Part shown: positions 17,108 to 25,924 of the stretch, piece by piece
Numbering within the stretch: position 1 is the stretch's first letter
Layout of the letters: each line of letters starts with the position of its first letter
DNA from: Filimonas effusa
GTDB taxonomy: Bacteria > Bacteroidota > Bacteroidia > Chitinophagales > Chitinophagaceae
Assembly: GCF_004118675.1 (NCBI RefSeq)
Contig: NZ_SDHZ01000003.1
Coordinates: 186,001-250,000 of the forward strand
Length of the DNA: 64,000 nt
Reading direction: 5' to 3'
The notes under the pieces: generated by a model
Seen by the model: only the letters and a program-made list of their open reading frames with translations
Told to the model about the DNA's origin: nothing
Database searches by the model: none
Made by a program: the position numbers and the translations under genes

Positions 17108-18991
17108 TTACCATCCATAATTCTGTACCAGTTCCTTGTTAACATCCAATTCGGTTTGAGGTATCGGGAATAAATAATGCTGTGGCAGGAAAACCCTGTT
17201 TTGAATAGTTACCCTTTTGTAGTAAACGGCCAGGCCGGCTTCTTTGCTATTAACATCGAGACCTGTAGCCTGGAGTTCAGCAGTGGTGGGCCTTGCATTA
17301 AGACCATGAACAGGGCCGTTATCTACTTTTTCTCCGATAAGCCACCGTCTTACGTCCCAGAAGCGATGCGCTTCGAAAGCAAACTCTATGCGATTTTCGT
17401 TCTGTACACGCTTGCGAAATCCTTCTTTAGTATTGTCTTCGGGGATGATGGGAAGGTTGGGCATACCGGCTCTGTTACGAACCATATTTATGGCAGCAAA
17501 AGCTTCGGGCGTAGGGCCCTCATTATATTCATTAAGGGCTTCTGCATAGTTTAAATAAATTTCAGACAAACGGATAACCGGGTCGTTACGTTGTGCATCC
17601 GGCGAGCCCCAATAGTTATTCATATCTACAGCAGGATCTATCCATTTACGGACGTTATAACCACTGATAGGATAAGTTCCGGTAGATTTAGGCCAGCCTT
17701 GCGAAGTTCCGCCATTAGCGCCCCACCAGGCAAGCCATACCGGCATGTTATTGGTGTTTGCAACTGCCCATTTACTACCATGGAAGAAGATAGTGGCATA
17801 AAAACGCGGGTCGCGGTCTTTATACATATTCGAGATATTGTCTACATGTACAGATTGGCCTGTATAGCCACCGCCGCCATAAATATCACCGCTCCAGAAT
17901 CCTGTTTCCTGGTAGCCTGATCCGTTGTAATTGATAGGATAACCGTTCTTCATTTCATAAGCATCCACCAGTTCCTGCAATACGCTGTATTTACCCCATC
18001 CGCCAAACTCTCCGCCATAAGGCAACAGTTCATTTTCTATGCTTTTGCTATTGGCAATTACTTTTACGAAAATGAGTTCTGTCCAGTTGCGTTTATTAAA
18101 CACCTGCGCGTAGCTATTGATAGGATCTCCAGCGATCTTGTTCAGTGAGTAAAGGTTAAGGTCCAGTACCGCTTTTGCAGCGTTTGCTGCTTTCTGCCAC
18201 TTATTCTTATCGTAGGTTTGATTAAACAAAACAGTTCCATCTGCATTTTTTACGTTGGCATAAAGGGTATTTCCATTAAATAACGGACTGGCAGCATAGC
18301 TGAGTGTTCTGGAAGCCAGTGCAAGCGCCGCCCCTTTTGTAGCCCGTCCCATATTCGCATTGTCGTAGCCTGTAGGCAGTTGTTCTGCAATTTCCTGGCA
18401 TTCGGAAACAATATAGTTCACCAGTTCGTCGACGGTTGCCCTTGGTACGCGTAACGCATCGCCTTCGGCAGGTTTGTAAGATTTTGTGAAGATGGGAGCA
18501 GCGCCATATTTTTTGAAAAGATCAAAATAAAAGAGTGCACGCAGGAAGCGAACTTCCGCTTTATACCTGGGGATCACTGCCTGGTAATATGACTGCTGGT
18601 CGCCGGTAATAGGCACTTTATCTATATTTTCAAGGAAGAGGTTGGCCTTCCGGATGTTCTGATAAGACTCTGTCCAGGTACCATATGGATTATTGGCTGC
18701 ATTCCAGGCACCGGTATTGTAGTATAAAGGATAAAAGCCTGCTCCCCAGTGGTGGTATGATTCGTCGGTAGCTGCGGTAATGTCGAAGGTCCAGCCATCA
18801 GGCAGGTTGCCCGGTATGAGGGAGTAAAGGTTGGCCAGGGCGCCGTTGGCGTTGTTGATATTGCCCCATACCTGATCTTCGGTAACCAGCTCGGAGGGAA
18901 CCACGTCGAGGAACTTTTTACAGGAAGGAAGAGCAGTTCCCAGCAATACTGCCAAACCAGCTATTTTATATAATAATTTAATTCTTTTCAT
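17108..18991 (-). CDS. RagB/SusD-family nutrient-binding lipoprotein
   Basis: A 627-residue surface lipoprotein that works with a SusC partner as the lid that captures glycans or peptides. It has a lipoprotein signal with the lipobox LPSC (Cys24), the N-terminal SusD-like tetratricopeptide region (FLDVVPSELVTEDQVW, then RKANLFLENID near residue 110) and a C-terminal SusD domain ending in the typical LFPIPQTELDVNKEL...NYGW. It follows the susC-type gene by 14 bp. No glycoside hydrolase is next to the pair, so its substrate cannot be guessed. Confidence 0.94.
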   Translation of the reverse strand: MKRIKLLYKIAGLAVLLGTALPSCKKFLDVVPSELVTEDQVWGNINNANGALANLYSLIPGNLPDGWTFDITAATDESYHHWGAGFYPLYYNTGAWNAANNPYGTWTESYQNIRKANLFLENIDKVPITGDQQSYYQAVIPRYKAEVRFLRALFYFDLFKKYGAAPIFTKSYKPAEGDALRVPRATVDELVNYIVSECQEIAEQLPTGYDNANMGRATKGAALALASRTLSYAASPLFNGNTLYANVKNADGTVLFNQTYDKNKWQKAANAAKAVLDLNLYSLNKIAGDPINSYAQVFNKRNWTELIFVKVIANSKSIENELLPYGGEFGGWGKYSVLQELVDAYEMKNGYPINYNGSGYQETGFWSGDIYGGGGYTGQSVHVDNISNMYKDRDPRFYATIFFHGSKWAVANTNNMPVWLAWWGANGGTSQGWPKSTGTYPISGYNVRKWIDPAVDMNNYWGSPDAQRNDPVIRLSEIYLNYAEALNEYNEGPTPEAFAAINMVRNRAGMPNLPIIPEDNTKEGFRKRVQNENRIEFAFEAHRFWDVRRWLIGEKVDNGPVHGLNARPTTAELQATGLDVNSKEAGLAVYYKRVTIQNRVFLPQHYLFPIPQTELDVNKELVQNYGW

Positions 18992-19005
18992 TGTAATTTA
19001 TTTTA

Positions 19006-22000
19006 TCAGAGTCCAATAGATAAGCCGGCATTAAATACACGTTGTTGTGGATAATTTCCTGAGCTGTTAGGGATCTCCGGATCGAATATTTTAATGTCAT
19101 CCCAGGTGATAAGGTTGATGCCGTTTACAAAAAACCTTGCATTACGAATGCCAATGCGCTGGGTTATTTTGGGCGATAATGTATATCCTATCTCCACATT
19201 CTTGAGGCGGATGTAGTTGGTAGACTTGAGCCAGAAGCTGGAGTTCTGATCGTTGTTGGCATTGGCGGCATATGATATGCGGGGGTAGGCAGCATTGGGG
19301 CGCTCGGGTGTCCAATAATTATCCTTTACATCGGACAGAACGCCGGCATCGCCAGAGAATGGCCATACCCTTGGGCCTGTTAACCACACATTACCACCAA
19401 ACGCACCCTGGAATAAAGCACTTACATCGAAGCCCCATACATTAAAGCCCAATGCAAAACCCATGATCTGCTCTGGTGTAGATGATTTTCCGAGATAAGA
19501 TTCATCCATGGAATTAATTACACCATCGTCGTTCACATCTTTATACTTCAGATCACCGGGTTGAACAGAACCATAGGCAGACTGGCTTGGCGAGTTGGTT
19601 ATATCTTCTTTAGTCTGGAAAAAGCCGAGGGCAGTAAGGCCATATTGTTCATTCACACGCCTGCCCGTTCTTCTCTGGTATTCACGGCCAATGTAAAGCG
19701 GTTCGTCCATTTCAAGTATTTTATTACGGGCGAAAGAGAAGTTGCCTTTTACAAAATAGCCGAAGGTTTTGGTTTGTTTTTTATATTCTGCCGAAACCTC
19801 AAAGCCTTTGTTTTCAACGGATCCGAGGTTTACATAGGGCAGGTTTACAATGCCTATGGTAGAAGGAATTGTTCCGGGGCGAGCCAGGATGTCTTTCCTC
19901 TTTTCATAGAACACATCACCGGTAAATGACAATGCGCCTCTGAACAATTCAACGTCGAGACCTACGTTATACTTGGTTGCTTTTTCCCAGGTAACATCGG
20001 GGTTACCGGTACGGTCTTCTACCGAACCATTATACCAAAGGCCATCCCTGTTAAGGCCAAACTGATAGCCGGTAGCACTTAATGACCATGTGCTTTGATA
20101 AAGAAAACGTTCGCCACCGATCTTATCGTTACCTACTGTTCCTGCCGAAGTACGTATTTTGAAAAAGTTGATAGCAGGAAAGGTCTTCTGAAAGAAGGAT
20201 TCTTCGGATAAAACATAACCTAATGAAACAGACGGAAAGAAGTCGTAACGTTTTCCTGCCGGGAAGTTTTCGGAGCCATTATAGCCGAAGTTCAATTCAG
20301 AGAATAATTTAGCGTTATAGGCATAGGTTGCACGTCCAATAAAGCCATTGTACTTATAGGGTAAGCCCATAATAGCCTGTCCGCTGCCAACTGCCTCAAA
20401 GAAACTCTGCTGCTGATATAACAACATGCCTCCAACAGCATGCAAGCCTCCAAAAGTGCGGTTATAGTTAATATACGCCTCAACCTGGGTTCTCCTGTTA
20501 CTGTTGGCTGCTACATCGTAACCCAGGTTATTAGTGCCATCGGTAACTTTTGTGTATGTGCCTTTTGTAAGATCGGTCTCCTGGTCATTTGCAAGAGAGT
20601 ATTGATAGGTAAAATACGATTTGCCGCGTGTTACATTCCTGTAGCTATAAGAGTCGAATGACAGGCGTACCCTTGTACTTAAACCTTCTGTAATGAAAGG
20701 CATATTGAAGTTAAAGCCGGCAGTGGCCTGCAGGGTGTTAGAGAAATTGCGCTGGTACCCGCCCTGGGTAAGCCTTCCATAGGGATTATATGGTTTGGCC
20801 GGGAGATAAGCTACTGATCCGTCGGGGTTGGACATGGGATATAAATAAGGAGGTATACCCTGCATGTCGGCAAAGAGCGCGCTGGCGCCTACATTGGGAT
20901 AGTTATTATCGTATACTATTTCTCCCAGGTTCAGCTCCATGGTAAGGTCCTTGGTAATAGTGACATCCACGTTTGAGCGGAAATTATATTTGTTGTTAAC
21001 CGCCTGGATATTGTAATCGGACAAGTCGGCATATTTGTACAAACCGTCCTGGCGCAGGTAAGAAATAGATGTGAAATATTTCACAGCCTTATTGCCTCCG
21101 CTAACATTCAGGTTTCCCTGGTACATCGCGGCATTGGGTTCCAGCAACTCTTTCAGCCAGTTCACATTGGGATAGAGATACTGGTAAGCAGGATGGCTTC
21201 TGTCTCTGAACTTATTCAAATATTCATCGGTATACATGGCATAGTTCTGTCCATCGTTTATCAGGCCTACTTTATATAAGCTCAAGGCATCGTAGGAATC
21301 GAGATATTCCGGTAAGCGGGTAGGCGACTGCAATCCGCTCTGAAGTGTGAAGTTGATCTGAGACCTGCCCTCTTTTCCCCGGCGCGTAGTGACCAGTATT
21401 ACTCCATTTGCGCCTCTTACACCATATACTGCCGTTGAAGACGCGTCTTTCAGGATAGAAATGCTTTCCACTTCATTTGCATCGATGCCGGAGAAGGAAC
21501 GCTCTACCCCATCCACCATGATCAATGGGGTTTGGCTTCCGGTGAAAGTGGCCATGCCACGAATCCATAACTGCGTGCCATCGTAGCCTGGTTCACCACT
21601 GTTCTGTAATGTAATAAGGCCTGGTAAACGACCAGCGAGCGCATTGCTCAAATTCGCTACGGGGCTTTGCCGCAGCTCTTTGGTTCCAACGGTGGAGATA
21701 GCCCCGGTAAGACTTATCTTCTTTTGTTTACCGAAACCAACTACGACTACTTCATCCAATGCCTTATTCATTAATAAGGTAACGTTCATGACACTGCCAT
21801 CGGAAGGCACCTGCACCATTTTTGTTTCATAATCCATGAAACTTACTACCAGGTACTCTTTAGGGCGGACACCGGAAACAGAAAACCGTCCGTTTGCATC
21901 TGTTTGCGCCACCAACTTCTTATTCATGACTTCAATATTGGCGCCTGAGATAGGCTTGCTAAGCGAGTCCATCACAATCCCGGTCACGACAATAGAATCC

Positions 22001-22104
22001 TGTGCCTTAACGGCACTCATCGCCAGAAAGCAAACAATAACCATCCATACGGAACCGGTTGAGAAAGCAGCCCTGCGTGAAAGTGCAATGCTTGTCTTGT
22101 ACAT
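19006..22104 (-). CDS. SusC/RagA-family TonB-linked outer-membrane transporter
   Basis: A 1032-residue TonB-dependent transporter that imports ligands captured by its SusD partner. It has a signal peptide (ending near SAVKAQ, residue 35), a carboxypeptidase-regulatory-like domain (about 38-115), the SusC signature region LDEVVVVGFGKQKKISLTGA near 116-135, a plug domain with SILKDASSTAVYGVRGANGVI near 215-235, and a barrel ending in the usual GLSIGL. Its length and end are normal. It is the first gene of a two-gene operon; no anti-sigma or hydrolase gene is next to it. Confidence 0.95.
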   Translation of the reverse strand: MYKTSIALSRRAAFSTGSVWMVIVCFLAMSAVKAQDSIVVTGIVMDSLSKPISGANIEVMNKKLVAQTDANGRFSVSGVRPKEYLVVSFMDYETKMVQVPSDGSVMNVTLLMNKALDEVVVVGFGKQKKISLTGAISTVGTKELRQSPVANLSNALAGRLPGLITLQNSGEPGYDGTQLWIRGMATFTGSQTPLIMVDGVERSFSGIDANEVESISILKDASSTAVYGVRGANGVILVTTRRGKEGRSQINFTLQSGLQSPTRLPEYLDSYDALSLYKVGLINDGQNYAMYTDEYLNKFRDRSHPAYQYLYPNVNWLKELLEPNAAMYQGNLNVSGGNKAVKYFTSISYLRQDGLYKYADLSDYNIQAVNNKYNFRSNVDVTITKDLTMELNLGEIVYDNNYPNVGASALFADMQGIPPYLYPMSNPDGSVAYLPAKPYNPYGRLTQGGYQRNFSNTLQATAGFNFNMPFITEGLSTRVRLSFDSYSYRNVTRGKSYFTYQYSLANDQETDLTKGTYTKVTDGTNNLGYDVAANSNRRTQVEAYINYNRTFGGLHAVGGMLLYQQQSFFEAVGSGQAIMGLPYKYNGFIGRATYAYNAKLFSELNFGYNGSENFPAGKRYDFFPSVSLGYVLSEESFFQKTFPAINFFKIRTSAGTVGNDKIGGERFLYQSTWSLSATGYQFGLNRDGLWYNGSVEDRTGNPDVTWEKATKYNVGLDVELFRGALSFTGDVFYEKRKDILARPGTIPSTIGIVNLPYVNLGSVENKGFEVSAEYKKQTKTFGYFVKGNFSFARNKILEMDEPLYIGREYQRRTGRRVNEQYGLTALGFFQTKEDITNSPSQSAYGSVQPGDLKYKDVNDDGVINSMDESYLGKSSTPEQIMGFALGFNVWGFDVSALFQGAFGGNVWLTGPRVWPFSGDAGVLSDVKDNYWTPERPNAAYPRISYAANANNDQNSSFWLKSTNYIRLKNVEIGYTLSPKITQRIGIRNARFFVNGINLITWDDIKIFDPEIPNSSGNYPQQRVFNAGLSIGL

Positions 22105-22654
22105 TTGATGTTTTGGTTAATTAGTGAAGCAATTAGTTGTTAGATCCAGGCAAACCACACCTCGTGTAGTTTACTTACTGATGTTTAATAAGGTTGCGGT
22201 GGTAGCTCATAAGCGAACACAGTTGTTTAACCGGTACTTTATACCGGCTGCTCATTAAATGGTCGAATACACTATCATTCAGCCTTTCGGTTGATAAATT
22301 ATTACTCGTTCTGCTCAGGAGTTATCACAGGTAATAAGTACGGCAACAGGCTTCATTATTTCAATGAAGATCTGTTTCAACTTTTTTACATCATTCGCTG
22401 AAAAGCAGCTTGCTGTCTTGGTTTGCAGGCCAGGCAATCTATTAACAGCTATATCTTTCAGATATGCTTTGCTTTTAAAAATCTATTTTTTTGATTAGTA
22501 TAAATTTCGTTTAAAACAGGATGGGGTGCTCCACAAAATTTAGCTGCTTGTTTACAAAAATTAACCAATCGTTAAATGGTGTTGAAGAAGCAGTATGTTA
22601 CTATTAAACACGCCAGGGCAATGGGCGGTGGTAATCACACAATCAATGATAAAT
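22105..22654. other. Long intergenic stretch upstream of the SusC gene
   Basis: About 550 bp with no supported gene, AT-rich, between susC and the tRNA terminator. It should contain the susC promoter and leader. I found no exact TAnnTTTG box on the minus strand and no clear repeat. A long untranslated leader upstream of a SusC-type gene is common in this phylum and can carry antisense or cis regulation. Confidence 0.45.
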
Positions 22655-22686
22655 AAAAAAGTCCCAACAAAATGTTGAGACTTTTA
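22655..22686 (-). terminator. Terminator of the tRNA-Arg gene
   Basis: Directly after the tRNA on the minus strand, AAAGTCTCAACA pairs with TGTTGGGACTTT (12-bp stem with one G-T pair, 3-nt loop) and is followed by TTTATTTAT. This is a standard rho-independent terminator. Confidence 0.8.
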
Positions 22687-22687
22687 G

Positions 22688-22759
22688 TGGCTTCGCCAGG
22701 AATCGAACCTGGATCTGGAGCTTCGGAAACTCTTATACTATCCATTGTACTACGAAGCC
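22688..22759 (-). tRNA. tRNA-Arg (anticodon CCG)
   Basis: A 72-nt cloverleaf on the minus strand. The 7-bp acceptor stem GGCTTCG/CGAAGCC is perfect with discriminator A, the T-arm has GGTTCGATTCC, and the anticodon loop TTCCGAA gives CCG (Arg, codon CGG). The CCA end is not encoded. The anticodon stem has one terminal mismatch. It has its own promoter and terminator and lies between the SusC and carotenoid units. Confidence 0.9.
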
Positions 22760-22788
22760 AAAATGCGGACGGGAAGTTCGCAGGGGCA

Positions 22789-22820
22789 CAAAAGTAATGG
22801 ATTACCCGGTTTCAGACAAA
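22789..22820 (-). promoter_or_regulatory. Promoter of tRNA-Arg
   Basis: On the minus strand TTTG (22817-22820), a 20-bp spacer and TACTTTTG (22789-22796) match the Bacteroidota -33/-7 consensus exactly. Transcription would start near 22782, about 23 nt before the mature tRNA. Confidence 0.7.
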
Positions 22821-22838
22821 TCAATACGCTAAATACGG

Positions 22839-23993
22839 TTACAGGAATAGTTCTTTACAAAAAGCGGGTAAAAAAACGGAAACAGGCAGGCTGGAGAAAA
22901 TAGGCAGATCGGCTGCCAGAGACGTTTCGTTGTCGAGGAAGCGGAATACCCTGGCTGGAGGATTCTTTTTGAAGAGACGGGTAAAAATCTGGTCTCCCGG
23001 CATTGTTTCATGCCGCAATATTCTAAGAAGCGTGCTGTCGTAGAGGTTAAAACGGGCTTTAAACCAGGGAGTTAATGAAACATCTCCCTCCTTTGCTAAT
23101 TCTGCCACGATCCTGGCCGTTGTTTTCTGGATAAAACGGAAGGTATAACCCGTACTGGCTTTGGTATCGCCGCCAGCAGTGCCGATATGAAGGATGTTGC
23201 CGCTCTGACGGCAAAAACGATGATTGGTCATAGGAATGGCACCGGTTTCCGTTTCCAGCACGCTGTAAGACCCTGGCTGCAGGATATTTTCAATGTATTC
23301 GTCCAGGGCCAGGTCATATTGTTCCTGAGATAGCAAAGCTTCGGAAAATACGGTAAACTCAACGAGGGCCTTTCGCGGGGAAACAGGCAATACGTAAACG
23401 AAACAGGTACCTGATTCCTGCTTCGTTCTAAAATCCATCAAACGTGCTATATGATCCTGGAAAACCGGCTTTTCAGCTTCTATCATCCTGCCTTTAAAAT
23501 GCTGCCACAGGTAATGCCTTTCCGGTTGCTGCTTCCAATAGTCACTATAGGTAACACTGTTCAGCAGCGTTGAACAATAGATCTTTTCTCCATTCACCAG
23601 GGCGAAAGCAAGCGGCCCCTCATTATCTATGGCAGTAACGTTCGCCTGCAGCCAATGAATATCAGAGAAAGCAGCGGAAGCAGTTTTGACATGGTGGAAG
23701 AGGTCGCGCGACCGGATCATTTTGTATTTATAGGGGAATAGCGGCTTTTGGAGTTTTAACTCAGCGCTTACTATTTCAATCTGCTCCCATCGATGAAAGA
23801 CAACCGGCTCAAAAATATCTTCCTGCTTTTCCCAGAAACACCAGGTTTTAGAAGGCTGCTCCTGCATCAGGGGATCTATGATCAGAATCTTCTTATTGAA
23901 ATAAAAAGGATGCTTCATCATACGCATTAACATGCTCAGACCTGCGCAACCGGCGCCGGCAATGATGTAATCGTATGTAGGATGCTGTGGAAT
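22839..23993 (-). CDS. crtY: Lycopene beta-cyclase
   Basis: A flavoprotein of the bacterial CrtY family that closes the two beta-rings of lycopene to give beta-carotene. The FAD-binding motif YDYIIAGAGCAGLS lies just upstream of the first in-frame ATG (23933 for a 364-residue product), so that ATG cannot be the true start. The frame is open upstream to a TAA near the end of crtZ and holds no ATG, GTG or TTG there. I give the ATT at 23993 as the best guess (about 384 residues); CTG at 24026 is the other option. Seen further on: TWCFWE, MDFRT, and GTAGGDTKASTGYTF near residue 280. It is the last gene of the carotenoid operon. Confidence 0.85.
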   Translation of the reverse strand: MPQHPTYDYIIAGAGCAGLSMLMRMMKHPFYFNKKILIIDPLMQEQPSKTWCFWEKQEDIFEPVVFHRWEQIEIVSAELKLQKPLFPYKYKMIRSRDLFHHVKTASAAFSDIHWLQANVTAIDNEGPLAFALVNGEKIYCSTLLNSVTYSDYWKQQPERHYLWQHFKGRMIEAEKPVFQDHIARLMDFRTKQESGTCFVYVLPVSPRKALVEFTVFSEALLSQEQYDLALDEYIENILQPGSYSVLETETGAIPMTNHRFCRQSGNILHIGTAGGDTKASTGYTFRFIQKTTARIVAELAKEGDVSLTPWFKARFNLYDSTLLRILRHETMPGDQIFTRLFKKNPPARVFRFLDNETSLAADLPIFSSLPVSVFLPAFCKELFL

Positions 23994-24006
23994 AACTGTT
24001 CGATGT

Positions 24007-24498
24007 TTATATGGACGAGGAGGCAGATTTTATCTTTTCATCTCTGCGCACTTTGTCCCAGTATTTCTTTGCAACGAGTAACATACCAAAGCTTTCGCCC
24101 TCTTCTTTTCCGAGATGTTTATGATGCATTTTATGAGCCCAGCGAATAGCTTTTACATAACGGTTATTGCTCTTTGTAAACCACTTGACACGCTGATGAA
24201 TGATGATCTCATGCACCAGTACGTAAGCAATTCCATAGAGCAGTATTCCCATTCCTATACTTACGAGCCAGCCAAGCCCATAGATACTGCCCAACAAAAA
24301 ACAAAGGCAACTGGGGATTGCGAAAATGATAAAGAAAGCATCATTCTTTTCAAAAAAACCTTCCCCTTTTTTATGGTGATCTTCGTGCAGATACCACAGG
24401 AAACCATGCATTACATACTTATGTGTTAGCCAGGTAATAGCTTCCATAAGACAAAAGGTGACCAGTGTAATGCCTATATAAAGTAACCAGTTCATCAT
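24007..24498 (-). CDS. crtZ: Beta-carotene hydroxylase
   Basis: A 163-residue membrane di-iron hydroxylase of the fatty-acid-hydroxylase superfamily, CrtZ type. It adds hydroxyl groups to the rings of beta-carotene to give zeaxanthin. All His clusters are visible: HKYVMH near residue 26, HEDHH near 38, HEIIIHQRVKW near 111 and HKMHHKH near 132. Four hydrophobic segments fit the family. The predicted crtY frame begins within about 14 bp of the end of this gene. Confidence 0.93.
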   Translation of the reverse strand: MMNWLLYIGITLVTFCLMEAITWLTHKYVMHGFLWYLHEDHHKKGEGFFEKNDAFFIIFAIPSCLCFLLGSIYGLGWLVSIGMGILLYGIAYVLVHEIIIHQRVKWFTKSNNRYVKAIRWAHKMHHKHLGKEEGESFGMLLVAKKYWDKVRRDEKIKSASSSI

Positions 24499-24526
24499 GT
24501 TTATTTAGCTGGTTATAAAATAAAAA

Positions 24527-25057
24527 CTATACCGCTATTTTTGCCCTTGATTCCAGATAGTCCAGCAACTTAGGAAATGCGATATGGAACCAGGCTGTAT
24601 ATTTTTCGGGAAACTCTCGCAGAGAATCGGCAATTTCTTCGGCGTATTTAAAACAGAAATCTTTTACTTCGCTGCTATCCGGCCTTATCACACCATTGTA
24701 CTCTCCTACAAACACATGGTCATATTCATATTCAACCAGCCCATTATCGAAAGGCGCCTGATATACAAAACTGAATACACTGGTTAAAGGTGTGGTAAAG
24801 CCCATCTCTTCTGTTAGCCTGCGTTCTGCTGCAACAAGCGTAGCCTCTTCGGGACGGGGATGACTGCAACAGGCGTTCGTCCATAAGCCTCCGCTGTGAT
24901 ATTTGGTATCGGCCCTTTGCTGTAAAAGCATTTTGCCTTGTGCATTAAAGATAAACACGCTGAAAGCACGATGCAACATAGCATTTCTATGAGCCTCCAT
25001 TTTACCGGCGGTGCCAATCATGCAATCATTTTCATCTACCAGAATTACTTTTTCCAT
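24527..25057 (-). CDS. idi: Isopentenyl-diphosphate delta-isomerase, type I
   Basis: A 176-residue Nudix-fold enzyme that converts isopentenyl diphosphate to dimethylallyl diphosphate, the C5 supply for carotenoids. Seen: VDENDCMIG near the N-terminus, LHRAFSVFIFN, the catalytic cysteine in WTNACCSHP (near residue 65) and the Nudix-like ERRLTEEMGF, then YEYDHVFVGE with the metal-binding Glu. Length and motifs are normal for type I. It sits between crtB and crtZ, which shows that the operon raises its own precursor supply. Confidence 0.95.
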   Translation of the reverse strand: MEKVILVDENDCMIGTAGKMEAHRNAMLHRAFSVFIFNAQGKMLLQQRADTKYHSGGLWTNACCSHPRPEEATLVAAERRLTEEMGFTTPLTSVFSFVYQAPFDNGLVEYEYDHVFVGEYNGVIRPDSSEVKDFCFKYAEEIADSLREFPEKYTAWFHIAFPKLLDYLESRAKIAV

Positions 25058-25074
25058 GTGTTGTTCATTGCGAG

Positions 25075-25911
25075 TTATAATAAGTTCAGCCGCATCCTTA
25101 CTCCTGCTTTGGCGACGATAAATAATTTTCCGTAATCGGGAATGCGGATCCTTTCTTCCCAGATACGATGTGGCTGCACACGCCTGATCTTATTAAACAA
25201 CGAAAGATAGTATTTATATGCCACATAGACCCCAAAACGCGCCTTCAGTGGCAATAACCTGATGCCTTCGAATGCTTTGTCGAAATCTTTGCGGATATCT
25301 TCTTCTATTTCATTTTTATGGTTTTGCGAGAAATTTCTGAAATCGCATTGCGGAAAGTAGAATCTCTCCAACTGCTGCATATCCGCTTTCACATCACGCA
25401 GGAAATTTACTTTTTGAAAAGCCGCCCCCAGGCTTCTCGCATATGATTTCAGTTTTTCGTAAAGCGCTGCTTTCCCTTCACAAAATACAGACAAACACAT
25501 TAAGCCAACGACTTCTGCACTACCATAAATGTATTCATCGTAGGCATTCTGATCATAGCTTTTTTTATCCAGGTCAAGTTCCATACTACGGAAAAAAGCA
25601 TCAATCAACGCATGTTCAATTTTAAAGGAATTGACTGTGATCTGAAAACTATGCAAAACCGGGTTGAGGCTGATACCGTCACGAATAGCATTCATAGTAT
25701 CGGCTTTCAACTGCGCCAGCAGTTGCCGTTTATCATAGTCGTGAAAGGAATCAACGATCTCATCTGCAAGCCTTACAAAGCCGTAGATGTGATAGATGGG
25801 CATGCGCATATCTTTATGCAGCAGCCTTATAGCGGAGGCGAAAGAGGTGCTGTATTGTTCAGTAAACATCCTGCTGCAGGCACCGCTTGCTGCATGGAAC
25901 AGTTGGATCAT
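25075..25911 (-). CDS. crtB: Phytoene synthase
   Basis: A 278-residue enzyme that joins two geranylgeranyl diphosphates head to head to give phytoene, the first committed carotenoid step. The two Asp-rich motifs that bind magnesium and diphosphate are present: DEIVD near residue 51 and LRDVKADMQQL near residue 172. The STSFASAIRLL opening helix and a typical length support CrtB. It lies 13 bp behind crtI and 17 bp before idi in the same operon. Confidence 0.95.
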   Translation of the reverse strand: MIQLFHAASGACSRMFTEQYSTSFASAIRLLHKDMRMPIYHIYGFVRLADEIVDSFHDYDKRQLLAQLKADTMNAIRDGISLNPVLHSFQITVNSFKIEHALIDAFFRSMELDLDKKSYDQNAYDEYIYGSAEVVGLMCLSVFCEGKAALYEKLKSYARSLGAAFQKVNFLRDVKADMQQLERFYFPQCDFRNFSQNHKNEIEEDIRKDFDKAFEGIRLLPLKARFGVYVAYKYYLSLFNKIRRVQPHRIWEERIRIPDYGKLFIVAKAGVRMRLNLL

Positions 25912-25924
25912 ATATCATCGTTTT

